Shown: positions 6,914-15,685 of the stretch, one piece after another
Layout: every line of letters starts with the position of its first letter
Position numbering within the stretch: the first letter of the stretch is position 1
Assembly (NCBI RefSeq): GCF_030063445.1
Contig: NZ_JASITD010000005.1
Span: forward strand, 1 to 64,000
Direction of reading: 5' to 3'
DNA: 64,000 nucleotides
Origin: Hymenobacter sp. H14-R3
GTDB taxonomy: Bacteria; Bacteroidota; Bacteroidia; Cytophagales; Hymenobacteraceae
The notes under the pieces: model-generated
What the model saw: the letters and a program-made list of their open reading frames with translations, nothing else
Told to the model about the DNA's origin: nothing
Databases searched by the model: none
Program-made: the position numbers and the translations under genes

Positions 6914-9451
6914 CTAATGCACTGCTACTTGGCGCGTAACGGCCCCGGTGGCGTACTGCACGCGCAGCAGATATACGCCCGCAGGTAAGCCCGCCACATC
7001 GAGGGTAAGGTCAGCCCCGGTAGCTACGGGCAGCGTGCGCACGAGGCGGCCCAGGGCATCGCATAGCTCCAGGGTATGGGGCCAGGCGCGGGCGTCGGGG
7101 GCTACGTGCAGCACGGAGTGCGCAGGTACGGGCCACACCTCGGTGCGGGCAATGGGTACGCTGGGGGCCGCCACGGCCAGCACATTTGGGGCAATAATGC
7201 GGCCCACGCCAAAGCCCACCTGGCCGCCCACATTGGCGAAGGCACCACCGATTAGGAGGGCCCCGTCGGGCTGCAACAGCAGGGCATTGACGCTGTTATC
7301 GGGGTAAGCGGTGGGTGCGAAGGATGTATCCAACTGCCCGCTGGGGAGCAGGCGCGCCAGGTTATTGAGGTTGCCCAGGCTAAACTTGCCGCCTACCAGC
7401 ACGCGGCCGTTGGGCTGCAAAGCCAGGCTGTTCACCACGGTATTGACGGCAGTGCCGGGCGCAAAATTCGCATCGAGCGTACCGGTAGCGGTGAGGCGCG
7501 CCAACCCGGAGCGGGGCGCGCCGGCCACGGTACCAAAGTTGCCGGCCACCAGCAGCTGGCCATCGGGCTGCCGGCTGAGGGCATAAATGCGGTTGACGAA
7601 CCTATATGCCCCGTTTTTGTCGGCGAAGGTTGCGGCAGTGCCGAAAGAAGCATCGGCGGCCCCGGTGGTTTCGTAGCGCGCCACGTGGTACTGGAAGTTT
7701 TGGCCCGGTACGTAGTAGCTGCCTGCCACCACCACCCGGCCATCGGGCTGCACCAGCAGCGCACTGGCCCCCGAAAGTTGGCCCAGGCGGGTAGTTGCCA
7801 GCGCAAAAGAAGGGTCGAAGCGGCCATCGGCCGCTAGCCGCACCACGCCCGCATAGGCCACGCCGCCCGATGAGCCGTTGAAGGCGCCGCCCAGCAAGAT
7901 GCGGCCATCGGCCTGCAACGCCAAGGCGTTGGTGGCGAGTGTGGCCGCAAAGGTGCCGAAGCTGGGGTCGGGGCTGCCGCTGGGCAGGAGCCGCCGCAGG
8001 CCCTGGCCAGTCCCGGCCAGCACCTTCCCATCGGGCTGCACGGCCAGGCAATTCACGGGGCCCGGCAGCACGGGCACCGCCGCCGCATGCGCCGCATCGA
8101 GCACGCCAGTGGCCGACAGCCGGGCCAGCCGGTGCACGGGCTGGCCACTCAGCTCCGTAAAGTTGCCGCCAATAAGCAGCTGGCCATCGGCTTGGCGCGC
8201 CATAGCGTTCACGCTGCCAACGACTTGCAGCTTGGTGGTGAAGGCCGCGTCGGCGGCTCCGCTGCTGGTTAGCTGGCCCAGCGAGGTTTCGCGCCCGCCC
8301 AGCGAGTTGAACAAGCCGCCCAGCAAAATGCGGCCGCTGGGCTGGAGGCCCAGCGATAGGGGCGCATTATCGGGCCCGGCCGGCACCCGAAACGTAGCGT
8401 CGGGCGTGCCGTTGGGGAGCAGCCGAATTATCCGGTCGGCGGCGCTGTTGTTGAAAGAGCCTACCGCCAGAATTTTGCCATCGGGCTGCACCGCAATAGG
8501 CGAGTCGTAGTACAAAAAGCTGACATTGTTTTGGAATGCGGGAGGCGTGAAAGTGGGGTCGGGGGTACCCGAAGGCAGCAGGCGCGCCAAAAACGTCCTA
8601 TTGCCGGCCGGGCTTAAAGCCAGCGAGCCTTCGACCAATACAGCGCCATCGGGCTGAATCAGCAATGCTTCTACGCTCGACGAAGGCTGGAGCGGCGACG
8701 TAAAGCTGCGGTCCACGCTACCGTCGGTATTGAGCCGCACCAGCCGGTGGGCCGGCACGCCGTTGAACACGTCAAAGTCACCGGCCACCAGCACCTTGCC
8801 GTTGGGCTGCACGGCCACTACCGTGGCTTGGGTATTGCTGTTGAAGGTGACGGCGATGCCGGCCCCGGCCGAGAAGGTGGGGTCCACCTCGCCCGTGGCA
8901 GTAAGCCGCACCACGCTGTGGGCCGGCACACCGCTGTACGACTCAAAGTTGCCCACTACCAGCACTTTACCGTCGGGCTGCACGGCGTAGTCCATCATGG
9001 TGCCGAAGTCGTTGGGCAACTCGGGCCCCGTGCCGCCGTCAAACGATGCGTCGGCGGAGCCATCGGCATTCAGGCGCAGCACCTCGGTGCGCGTGATGCC
9101 CCCGGCCGAGATAATGCCGCCCACGCTGCCCAGCAGGTACTGCCCACCCGGCAGGCCCTTGATGCGGAACACGTACTGCGTATAGCCCACCTTGTTGAGG
9201 AAGTCCTGGTCGAGGCTGCCGTCCGCATTGAGCCGCACCAGGGAGGGTACATCCTGGCCATTGGCCCGCACAAATACCCCGCTTACCAGGCGCTGGCCAT
9301 TGGCCTGAGCCGGCCCCAGCGCATGCACCTGGCCCGGAGCATACAGGCCGGTAGGGAGGCTGAAAGCGGGGTCAACGGCCTGGGCTGCCGTCGGCTGGCG
9401 CAGCCCCGGAGCCAGTAGCAGGCCAATAGCAAAGAGTCGAGTTGCTTTCAT
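6914..9451 (-). CDS. Secreted delta-60-repeat protein with T9SS sorting tail (copy B)
   Basis: 845 residues from the ATG at 9451, beginning with a signal peptide (MKATRLFAIGLLLAPGL, cleavage after TAAQ). The frame stays open far upstream, opposite the dehydrogenase gene, but that part is a shadow. Fourteen delta-60 repeats (QPDGKVLVVGNF and similar) are followed by a Por secretion tail (WPVPAHSVLHVAPD ... LLRVQYATG). Same length, repeat count and tail as copy A, so the two arose by duplication. Likely a T9SS-exported surface or extracellular propeller protein of unknown target. Confidence 0.9.
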   Translation of the reverse strand: MKATRLFAIGLLLAPGLRQPTAAQAVDPAFSLPTGLYAPGQVHALGPAQANGQRLVSGVFVRANGQDVPSLVRLNADGSLDQDFLNKVGYTQYVFRIKGLPGGQYLLGSVGGIISAGGITRTEVLRLNADGSADASFDGGTGPELPNDFGTMMDYAVQPDGKVLVVGNFESYSGVPAHSVVRLTATGEVDPTFSAGAGIAVTFNSNTQATVVAVQPNGKVLVAGDFDVFNGVPAHRLVRLNTDGSVDRSFTSPLQPSSSVEALLIQPDGAVLVEGSLALSPAGNRTFLARLLPSGTPDPTFTPPAFQNNVSFLYYDSPIAVQPDGKILAVGSFNNSAADRIIRLLPNGTPDATFRVPAGPDNAPLSLGLQPSGRILLGGLFNSLGGRETSLGQLTSSGAADAAFTTKLQVVGSVNAMARQADGQLLIGGNFTELSGQPVHRLARLSATGVLDAAHAAAVPVLPGPVNCLAVQPDGKVLAGTGQGLRRLLPSGSPDPSFGTFAATLATNALALQADGRILLGGAFNGSSGGVAYAGVVRLAADGRFDPSFALATTRLGQLSGASALLVQPDGRVVVAGSYYVPGQNFQYHVARYETTGAADASFGTAATFADKNGAYRFVNRIYALSRQPDGQLLVAGNFGTVAGAPRSGLARLTATGTLDANFAPGTAVNTVVNSLALQPNGRVLVGGKFSLGNLNNLARLLPSGQLDTSFAPTAYPDNSVNALLLQPDGALLIGGAFANVGGQVGFGVGRIIAPNVLAVAAPSVPIARTEVWPVPAHSVLHVAPDARAWPHTLELCDALGRLVRTLPVATGADLTLDVAGLPAGVYLLRVQYATGAVTRQVAVH

Positions 9452-9547
9452 ATATTGAAGGAGGAGTAAAAGAAATTTATTTTCAAATATAAGAAGAGCG
9501 CAGTTGTGGCGCGCGTCCTTGCTCACCCCGGGCGTGGCCGGGGCTGC

Positions 9548-9555
9548 TACCTTTG
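9548..9555 (+). promoter_or_regulatory. Bacteroidota -7 promoter element TACCTTTG
   Basis: TACCTTTG fits the TAnnTTTG consensus of the main sigma factor of Bacteroidota. It lies 37 bases upstream of the ATG at 9593, giving a leader of about 30 bases. No well-spaced -33 TTG was found. Confidence 0.6.
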
Positions 9556-9592
9556 GGCCACGTACCCACCCACCCCCCCTTTTCCTACTCCC

Positions 9593-11194
9593 ATGAAGCA
9601 GGCCCTCGAAGAAGCCACTCCCTCCGACGTAACCGTACCGCACCCCCACGCCGACCCCCACGGCATCCGCGACGTGCTGCGCCTGCTCGGTGTGCAGCCC
9701 GAAAACCCCGCCACCTGCACCGGCCGCACCTGGGGCGGCGCGGGCAACGCGCAAAAAGTGATTGTGTCGCCCGCCGATGGCCAGCGCATCGCGGCCGTGG
9801 CCGTAGCTACCGTGACTGATTATGAAGAAGTTGTAAAAGCTGCGCAGGCCGCTTTTCCCGTGTGGCGGCTGATGCCGGCGCCCCAGCGCGGCGAAATTGT
9901 GCGCCAAATCGGCAACGAGCTGCGTCATCACAAAGAAGCCCTGGGCAAGCTGGTGAGCTACGAGATGGGCAAAATATTGCAGGAAGGCCTGGGCGAAGTG
10001 CAGGAGATGATTGACATCTGCGACTTTGCCGTGGGCCTGAGCCGGCAACTGCACGGCTTCACCATGCACTCGGAGCGGCCCGCGCACCGCATGTACGACC
10101 AGTACCACCCGCTGGGCATTGTGGGTATTATTTCGGCCTTCAACTTCCCGGTGGCCGTGTGGGCCTGGAACGCCATGCTGGCCGCCGTGTGCGGCGATGT
10201 AAGCATCTGGAAGCCATCGGAGAAAACCCCGCTGGCCGCCGTGGCCGTGCAGCAAATTATCGGTAAAGTACTGGCTGAAAATAACATACCCGAGGGCGTG
10301 TTCAACCTCGTGCTGGGCGGGCCCGACGTAGGCGCGGCCCTGGCCCACGACGAGCGGGTGCCGCTGGTGTCGGCCACGGGCAGCACCCGCATGGGTCGCG
10401 CCGTGGGCGCGGCCGTGGGCCAGCGCCTGGGCCGCGCGCTGCTGGAGCTGGGCGGCAACAACGCCATCATCCTCACCCCGCAGGCCGACCTCGACATGGC
10501 TATGCGCGCCATCGTGTTTGGGGCGGTGGGCACGGCGGGGCAGCGCTGCACTACCACGCGCCGCCTCATTATTCATGATTCTATCTACGAGGAGGTTACC
10601 CAGCGCCTGCTGGCCGCCTACGCCAAGCTGCCGGTGGGCCACCCGCTGCAAGCCGGCACGCTGGTGGGCCCCCTCATCGACGCCGATGCCGTAACCCTCT
10701 TCACCAATGCGCTGGAAAAAGTGCAGGCCGAAGGCGCTACCCTGCTCACCGGCGGCCAAATGCTGAGCAGCGCCGAGCTACACGGCGGCCACTACGTGCT
10801 GCCCGCCCTGGTGGCGGCCGAAAACCACTACCCCACGGTGCAGGCCGAAACGTTTGCGCCTATTCTCTATCTCATTAAATACCAAGGAGATGTGCAGGAA
10901 GCCATTGCCCTGCAAAACGGCGTGCGCCAGGGCTTGTCGTCGGCCATCTTCACCCTCAACCTGCGTGAGGCCGAAGCCTTTTTGGCCGCGCCGGGCTCCG
11001 ACTGCGGCATTGCCAACGTGAATATCGGCACGAGCGGGGCCGAAATCGGCGGTGCTTTCGGCGGCGAAAAGGAAACCGGCGGTGGCCGCGAGTCGGGCTC
11101 CGACGCCTGGAAAGTGTACATGCGCCGCCAGACTAATACCATGAACTACGGCACTGAACTGCCGCTGGCTCAGGGGATTAAGTTTGATATTTAA
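9593..11194 (+). CDS. ALDH7-type aldehyde dehydrogenase (piperideine-6-carboxylate / aminoadipate semialdehyde dehydrogenase)
   Basis: 533 residues from the ATG at 9593; the open frame upstream of it spans the promoter and is not used. Catalytic Glu285 (LELGGNN) and Cys319 (GTAGQRCTTT) are present, as is the AFNFPVAVWAWN cofactor motif. The C-terminal signature GAFGGEKETGGGRESGSDAW is typical of the ALDH7 (antiquitin, AmaB/PcdB) subfamily, which oxidises L-2-aminoadipate 6-semialdehyde with NAD(P) in lysine catabolism. Cytoplasmic. No other lysine-degradation gene is adjacent, so the substrate is a family-level inference. Confidence 0.9.
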   Translation: MKQALEEATPSDVTVPHPHADPHGIRDVLRLLGVQPENPATCTGRTWGGAGNAQKVIVSPADGQRIAAVAVATVTDYEEVVKAAQAAFPVWRLMPAPQRGEIVRQIGNELRHHKEALGKLVSYEMGKILQEGLGEVQEMIDICDFAVGLSRQLHGFTMHSERPAHRMYDQYHPLGIVGIISAFNFPVAVWAWNAMLAAVCGDVSIWKPSEKTPLAAVAVQQIIGKVLAENNIPEGVFNLVLGGPDVGAALAHDERVPLVSATGSTRMGRAVGAAVGQRLGRALLELGGNNAIILTPQADLDMAMRAIVFGAVGTAGQRCTTTRRLIIHDSIYEEVTQRLLAAYAKLPVGHPLQAGTLVGPLIDADAVTLFTNALEKVQAEGATLLTGGQMLSSAELHGGHYVLPALVAAENHYPTVQAETFAPILYLIKYQGDVQEAIALQNGVRQGLSSAIFTLNLREAEAFLAAPGSDCGIANVNIGTSGAEIGGAFGGEKETGGGRESGSDAWKVYMRRQTNTMNYGTELPLAQGIKFDI

Positions 11195-11211
11195 GCGAAC
11201 GTACTTTCCAG

Positions 11212-11250
11212 CAAAAGCGACCCGCCGGCCCCGCCGACGGGTCGCTTTTG
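11212..11250. terminator. Bidirectional terminator between convergent genes
   Basis: CAAAAGCGACCCG and CGGGTCGCTTTTG form a GC-rich stem with flanking A and T runs, lying between the dehydrogenase stop (11194) and the stop of the minus-strand gene (11258). It can serve both. Confidence 0.85.
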
Positions 11251-11257
11251 TTGCGGC

Positions 11258-11797
11258 CTACTTGGTAAAGAGCAGGTCGCCGTGACCTTTGTTCAGTAAG
11301 CCCGCGGCGTTGGATACGACGTAGTAGAGCCGGTAGGTCTGGTCAAAGTCATAGGTTTTTGGGGCAAATACCACGCTGTCGCCCGCCGCCAGGTTGTCGG
11401 TCTGGTATATATCAACCTCGGTGTAGCGCTTGCTGCGCACCGACGCGTAGACCTGGCATGGGCACGGCGCCGCCGGGCTTAGCTTGAGCCGCCACCGCAG
11501 CTGGCCCACGGACCCGGGGTTTGGGTAGGCCAGGTTGCTAAGCACGGCTGTGGGCTGCTGCGGGCCATTGATGTTGAGATTTGGAAAATACAAGTTATTG
11601 ATTTCCTGTGTGTTACAGATGCTATCGGAAGTCCAGTCGCTGGCATCCTGGCGGTGGGTGAAGCGGCCCTGGGCGTCGCGGTAGGTGATGCCCGCGCCGG
11701 GGCCAAACGCAATGTCGGGGCCTTCGTACCTATCCTCACACTGAAAAGCGAGCAGCAGCAGCGAGCCAATGGCGGCAAACGGTAGAAAGCGCTTCAT
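11258..11797 (-). CDS. Exported protein of unknown function, possible lipoprotein
   Basis: 179 residues from the ATG at 11797 (MKRFLPFAAIGSLLLLAFQC); the frame upstream is a shadow. The N-terminus is a strong signal peptide and Cys20 follows a hydrophobic run, but residue -1 is Gln rather than Gly/Ala/Ser, so lipidation is uncertain. The mature part has three further cysteines, including a CPC near residue 130, and a beta-rich C-terminus. No family recognised. It sits alone between convergent and divergent neighbours. Confidence 0.65.
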   Translation of the reverse strand: MKRFLPFAAIGSLLLLAFQCEDRYEGPDIAFGPGAGITYRDAQGRFTHRQDASDWTSDSICNTQEINNLYFPNLNINGPQQPTAVLSNLAYPNPGSVGQLRWRLKLSPAAPCPCQVYASVRSKRYTEVDIYQTDNLAAGDSVVFAPKTYDFDQTYRLYYVVSNAAGLLNKGHGDLLFTK

Positions 11798-11917
11798 GAA
11801 TCTGATAATTAAATTATTGAGGATGAACGATACTAACGGCCCAGCGCTAGTAAGAGCGGGGTGGGGCCAGTAGGGTTGCAGGCGGGGCCAGCCCCCCGCC
11901 CAGCCCATCTTTGCCGC

Positions 11918-12344
11918 ATGATGCCCGCGATGTTTGAGGCGGATTTTGCGCGGCTGGTGGCGCACCGGCGCCGGTGGCTGGCCGGGCTGTGCCTGCTGGT
12001 GGCGGCCACGTTCCAGCTTCCGAAAGTGAACCATGCGTATGCCCAGCTTTTTACCCACACCGAAGTACTGGATGAAAAGCTGCGCCGCATTGGCGAGCAA
12101 GCCGCCGCGCCCTTCGCGCCGCACGCCGACCACCCCGCTACGCACCTGGCCAAGATGAGCTTTCGGCTGGCGGTGCCGCCCTGCTCCGCTCTGCACCACG
12201 CTGGCCGAGCGGCGCTACCTGGCGGCCGTGGTGGTGTTTTTTGCGCTGCTCATTCCGGTGTATTTTACCACGGGCTACCTGCAGTATGCGGGCCCGGTGT
12301 GGCTGGTGGCGCAGCGGGCGCTGGCGGCGCGGGCGTATCAGTAG
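11918..12344 (+). pseudogene. Frameshifted gene for a two-helix membrane protein
   Basis: From ATG 11918 one frame encodes MMPAMFEADFARLV with a first membrane helix (LAGLCLLVAATF) up to about 12175. After that this frame loses all character, while the +1 frame continues with LAERRYLAAVVVFFALLIP, a good second helix, ending YLQYAG ... RAYQ at a TAG (12342-12344). The two halves together give about 141 residues. One surplus base, or two missing, between about 12170 and 12200 explains it: a real mutation or a sequencing error in the GC run. Family not recognised. An imperfect promoter element CATCTTTG lies five bases before the ATG. Confidence 0.7.
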
Positions 12345-12347
12345 CGC

Positions 12348-13082
12348 TTAATTCGCCTTCTTGAAATCGCCCTGCGCGAAGTACTTCTCAATCAGGCAAT
12401 ACACTAGAATGAAGAAGTAGCGGCTGCCCATCTCCTTGATTTTCAGCTTCGACTCGCCGTACTTGCGGTTGGTCCACGAGTTGGGTAGTACGGCGTAGGA
12501 GTAGCCCCGCACAATGGCCTTGAGCGGCAGCTCGAGGGTGAGGTTGAAGTGGGGCGAGAGGAAGGGCTTGAGCCCGTCCATGGTGCTGCGGCGGTAGAGC
12601 TTAAAGGCGTTGGTGCAGTCGTTGTAGCGCAGCCGGAACGCGGCCCGCACAATGGTGTTGGCCACGCGGTTGAGGGTTTTTTTGTGGGCCGGGTAGTCCA
12701 CCACGCGGCCCCCCCGAATCCAGCGCGAGCCAAATACGCAGTCGTAGCCTTCGAGCAGCTTGTGGTAGAAGCGCACGAGGTCGGCGGGGTCGTCGCTGAG
12801 GTCGGCCATCATCACGGCCACGCAGTCGCCCTGGTAGCGCTCCAGGCCGTAGCGCACGGCGTAGCCGAAGCCGTTGGGGCCGGGGTTGGTGTACACGGTG
12901 AGCGTCGGAATTTCCAGAGCCAGGGCCTCCAGCCGGGCCAGGGTATTGTCCTTCGAGTTGTCGTTGGTAACCACGATTTCGTGGTCGATGCCTTGCGCCA
13001 CCAGCGCCGCGTACAGCGTGTGCAGCGTCTCGCCGATGCTTTCTTCCTCGTTGTAGGCCGGAATAACGACGCTAAGCTTCAT
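12348..13082 (-). CDS. Family 2 glycosyltransferase, dolichyl-phosphate-mannose-synthase type
   Basis: 244 residues. It opens with MKLSVVIPAYNEEESIGETL, the GT2 nucleotide-binding start, and has acidic motifs for metal and nucleotide binding (TNDNSKDNT, MMADLSDDPADL). The fold and length match the DPM1-like branch that moves a sugar from a nucleotide to a polyprenyl phosphate; no C-terminal membrane helices are present. It is the last gene of a minus-strand group with two SDR genes (39 bases after the first), so it probably transfers the sugar they make. The convergent frameshifted gene ends three bases away. Confidence 0.88.
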   Translation of the reverse strand: MKLSVVIPAYNEEESIGETLHTLYAALVAQGIDHEIVVTNDNSKDNTLARLEALALEIPTLTVYTNPGPNGFGYAVRYGLERYQGDCVAVMMADLSDDPADLVRFYHKLLEGYDCVFGSRWIRGGRVVDYPAHKKTLNRVANTIVRAAFRLRYNDCTNAFKLYRRSTMDGLKPFLSPHFNLTLELPLKAIVRGYSYAVLPNSWTNRKYGESKLKIKEMGSRYFFILVYCLIEKYFAQGDFKKAN

Positions 13083-13121
13083 GTAATAAGGTAGTTATAA
13101 TAGCTCGCAACGCTGATGGCT

Positions 13122-14186
13122 TTAGCTTCTAACGCGCAGCTCCTCAAATATTTGCGTGAGCGTACTTACCAGGTCGTACTGCGGCTGCCAGCCGGGGTAG
13201 TGCAGGGCAAAGCGGCTTACATCACTCACGTACCAGATATGGTCGCCCACCCGGTTTTGGTCCGAGTACGAGTAGCTCATGCGGTTGCCGGTGATGGTTT
13301 CGCAGAGCGCGATGGCTTCCTGCATCGAGCAGTTGGCGAAGCGGCCGCCGCCGGCGTTGTACACCTGCCCGCCGGTACGCGGGGCCTGGTAAAAGTGCCA
13401 AAACATGCTCACCAGGTCGTGGGCGTGAATGTTGTCGCGCACTTGCTTGCCCTTGTAGCCAAACACCGTGTAGGGTTGCCCCGTGATGGCGCACTTCATC
13501 AGATACGACAAAAAGCCGTGCAGCTGCGCGCCCGCATGGCGCGGCCCGGTGAGGCAGCCCCCCCGAAAAACGGCCGTTTTCAGCCCAAAATACCGGCCGT
13601 ATTCCTGCACCAGCACATCGGCGGCCACCTTGGAGGCCCCGAATACCGAGTGCGTGGTGTGGTCGATGCTCATCTGCTCGTCAATGCCGAGGGCGTGGTA
13701 ATGGTGCACGGAGTCGATTTCCCAGCGGGTTTCCAGCTCTACCAGTGGCAGCAAATTGGGGTTGTCACCGTACACTTTGTTAGTGGAAGTGAAGATGAAT
13801 ACTGCCTCGGGGCAATGCAAGCGCGTCATTTCCAGTAGGTTAAGCGTACCGGTGGCGTTGATGCTGAAATCGGTAAACGGCTCGCGGGCGGCCCAGTCGT
13901 GGCTGGGCTGCGCGGCGGTGTGCACTACCAGGGCAATATCGGCGCCGTACGCCCGAAAAATCGTTTCCAGCGCGGGCACGTCGCGGATGTCGGCGGCGTG
14001 GTGGCGGTAGTTGGCAAAGTCGGCTTGCAGGCGCTGGCGGTTCCAGTCGGTGGAGGCGGCTTCGCCAAAAAAGTAGCGCCGCATGTCGTTATCGACGCCC
14101 ACCACCAAATCAAACTTATCGCTGAAAAACTCCACGGCCTCGCTGCCAATCAGGCCGCCGGCCCCGGTAATGAGGGCAACTTTCAT
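13122..14186 (-). CDS. NAD-dependent epimerase/dehydratase (SDR), CDP-paratose-2-epimerase-like
   Basis: 354 residues. Rossmann motif [10 protein letters not shown] at 8-17; serine/threonine motif TSTNKVYGD, characteristic of the CDP-paratose 2-epimerase-like branch; basic partner Lys in GASKVAAD. The residue where extended SDRs carry the catalytic Tyr of YxxxK appears as Phe (SVFGASK), so either this branch uses a different acid/base or the reaction differs. Likely acts on a nucleotide-linked sugar for a surface glycan. Middle gene of a three-gene minus-strand group. Confidence 0.85.
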   Translation of the reverse strand: MKVALITGAGGLIGSEAVEFFSDKFDLVVGVDNDMRRYFFGEAASTDWNRQRLQADFANYRHHAADIRDVPALETIFRAYGADIALVVHTAAQPSHDWAAREPFTDFSINATGTLNLLEMTRLHCPEAVFIFTSTNKVYGDNPNLLPLVELETRWEIDSVHHYHALGIDEQMSIDHTTHSVFGASKVAADVLVQEYGRYFGLKTAVFRGGCLTGPRHAGAQLHGFLSYLMKCAITGQPYTVFGYKGKQVRDNIHAHDLVSMFWHFYQAPRTGGQVYNAGGGRFANCSMQEAIALCETITGNRMSYSYSDQNRVGDHIWYVSDVSRFALHYPGWQPQYDLVSTLTQIFEELRVRS

Positions 14187-14248
14187 TCAAACGGTTAAAA
14201 TACCCCCAAAGGTAAAAAGAACGGTGCGGCGCGTGTACCGTGGTATAC

Positions 14249-14355
14249 CGCAGTGTAGCGTAAGCTTCAGCTTGCGAGTGAGCAGGCGGCACTGGGCGGC
14301 GCGAACGACGATGCTCGCTGCGCTCGCTCGCAAGCTGAAGCTTACGCTACACCGC
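14249..14355. repeat. Intergenic inverted repeat (family 3, GTAAGCTT-type)
   Basis: The left arm contains GTAGCGTAAGCTTCAGCTTG and the right arm its reverse complement, followed by GCTACACCGC; about 50 bases between arms. It fills most of the gap between two SDR genes of the same direction. A shorter relative with GGTAAGCTTTAGCTTGC arms is at 38436-38510. Confidence 0.85.
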
Positions 14356-14356
14356 G

Positions 14357-15424
14357 CTACATGCCCAAAATCGGCTTCAAATCGGCCGCATTGGCTTGTA
14401 GCCATGCGTGCACCTCCTGCACCAGCTGGCGCACCGAGCGGCGCGGCACCCAGCCGGTGGCGGCCGTTACGCGGGTATTGTCGGTGAGGTAGAGGGCGAT
14501 GTCGGCCGGCCGCGTTTCGCTTTCGGCGTGGATGGGCACCGTGTTGCCAGTTATTTCCTGGCACAGCGCCGTGAGCTCTTGCAGCGACACGCTGCCGGCG
14601 CGGCCGCCGCCCACGTTATAAGTCTGGCCGCTATGCTTCGATAAATCAGCTAGTTGCATCTCCAGCAGCTCGTAGAGGTCATCGACGTGCAGTACGTCGC
14701 GCACCTGCTTGCCAGTGCCGCCGAAGCCGATGTAGCCCAGGCCCTGCTGCCAGAAGTGGCGCGCCACCCACAGCACCACCACGCCTTGGTCGACCTTGCC
14801 CATCTGCCAGGGCCCGGCCAGCACCCCGCAGCGGTTGATGATGGTGCGCACCCCGTAGAAGTGGTGGTACTCCTGAATGAGGTACTCCGAGCACAGCTTG
14901 GTGGCGCCGTAGAGCGAGCGGTAGCCTTCGAGGGGGAAGTTTTCGGTCAGGCCGGCGGCGCTCATGCCGGGCATGGGCTGCGCGGCGGCCACTTCGAAGC
15001 GCGTGGGCCCTTCGGTGAGGGCAATCTGCTCAATCTGGTTGATGGGGTACACCCGGCTGGTGGACAAAAACACGAACGCCGCGCCGTGCCGCCGGGCGTA
15101 GTTCAGGCAGTGCACGGTGCCCAGGAGGTTGGTATTTACCAAGTAATCAGGGGCTGAGGTGAGGCCGGCCAGCACTGAGGGCTCGGCCGAGGCCTCAATG
15201 ACTACCTCCACGGCCGGCAGGGCGTCGAAGTCTTCCTGGTTGCGCACGTCGCCGTGTACAAACTCGATGCCCGCCTGGCGCAGGCGTGGCAAATTGAGCT
15301 CCGAGCCGCGCCGCTTGAGGTTGTCGAAGGCAATAACGCGCGCCTCGGGGTGCGCCGCCTTGAAGCGCAGAGCCAGCGTGGCCCCCACAAACCCGGCCCC
15401 GCCCGTAATCAAAAAAGAAGTCAA
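14357..15424 (-). CDS. NAD-dependent epimerase/dehydratase (SDR), CDP-paratose-2-epimerase-like
   Basis: 355 residues. Rossmann motif ITGGAGFVGATLA at 6-18, STSRVYP serine motif and an intact YGATK catalytic motif (SLYGATKLCSEYL). Middle and C-terminal parts resemble CDP-paratose 2-epimerase and related sugar epimerases (RDVLHVDDL, TYNVGGG). It shares ancestry with the next SDR (13122-14186) but retains the Tyr. First gene of the minus-strand sugar-modification group; the inverted repeat at 14249-14355 separates it from the second. Confidence 0.87.
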   Translation of the reverse strand: MTSFLITGGAGFVGATLALRFKAAHPEARVIAFDNLKRRGSELNLPRLRQAGIEFVHGDVRNQEDFDALPAVEVVIEASAEPSVLAGLTSAPDYLVNTNLLGTVHCLNYARRHGAAFVFLSTSRVYPINQIEQIALTEGPTRFEVAAAQPMPGMSAAGLTENFPLEGYRSLYGATKLCSEYLIQEYHHFYGVRTIINRCGVLAGPWQMGKVDQGVVVLWVARHFWQQGLGYIGFGGTGKQVRDVLHVDDLYELLEMQLADLSKHSGQTYNVGGGRAGSVSLQELTALCQEITGNTVPIHAESETRPADIALYLTDNTRVTAATGWVPRRSVRQLVQEVHAWLQANAADLKPILGM

Positions 15425-15536
15425 AACAGCCAGCTGCTAAATAAAACGTACTGCAAAGTTGCACCCGCGGGCTGGGAGTTGGCGGCCAAGTCGGGCATGG
15501 CAGTGGTAGTTGAATACGAACGCAATAAAAAAGAAA

Positions 15537-15647
15537 GTCATGCTCATCTGGCGTTCACGCAGGGAATCATCTTGCTCGCCTCATTAAGCTGTTAAGCCAA
15601 CGATGCGAGCGAGATGCTTCCCTGCGTGGACGCCAGCTGAGCGTGAC
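15537..15647. repeat. Intergenic inverted repeat (family 1)
   Basis: Left arm GTCATGCTCATCTGGCGTTC ... and right arm GACGCCAGCTGAGCGTGAC pair over about 43 bases with a few mismatches; the inner part carries GAGATGCTTC, the mark of the family also seen at 18555, 37260 and 63122. Lies between an SDR gene and the DUF4252 gene. Confidence 0.85.
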
Positions 15648-15685
15648 CTTCCTTGTAAACTTCAACGCACATTGCGCGTAGCGAC

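Noticed and set aside
4045..9451. Possible CRISPR or DNA satellite because of regular repeats
   Set aside because: The periodicity of about 165-180 bases follows protein repeats of 55-60 residues with diverged codons; there are no identical direct repeats with spacers.
9452..9470. GGAGGAG near the start of delta-60 copy B as a ribosome-binding site
   Set aside because: It is on the plus strand, while the gene is on the minus strand; the transcript would carry CTCCTCC there.
9452..10759. Long open frame on the minus strand, continuous with the delta-60 copy B
   Set aside because: It lies wholly opposite the ALDH7 gene, whose conserved motifs are clear; the His/Gly/Ala-rich translation is typical of GC-rich antisense shadow, and a signal peptide starts at 9451.
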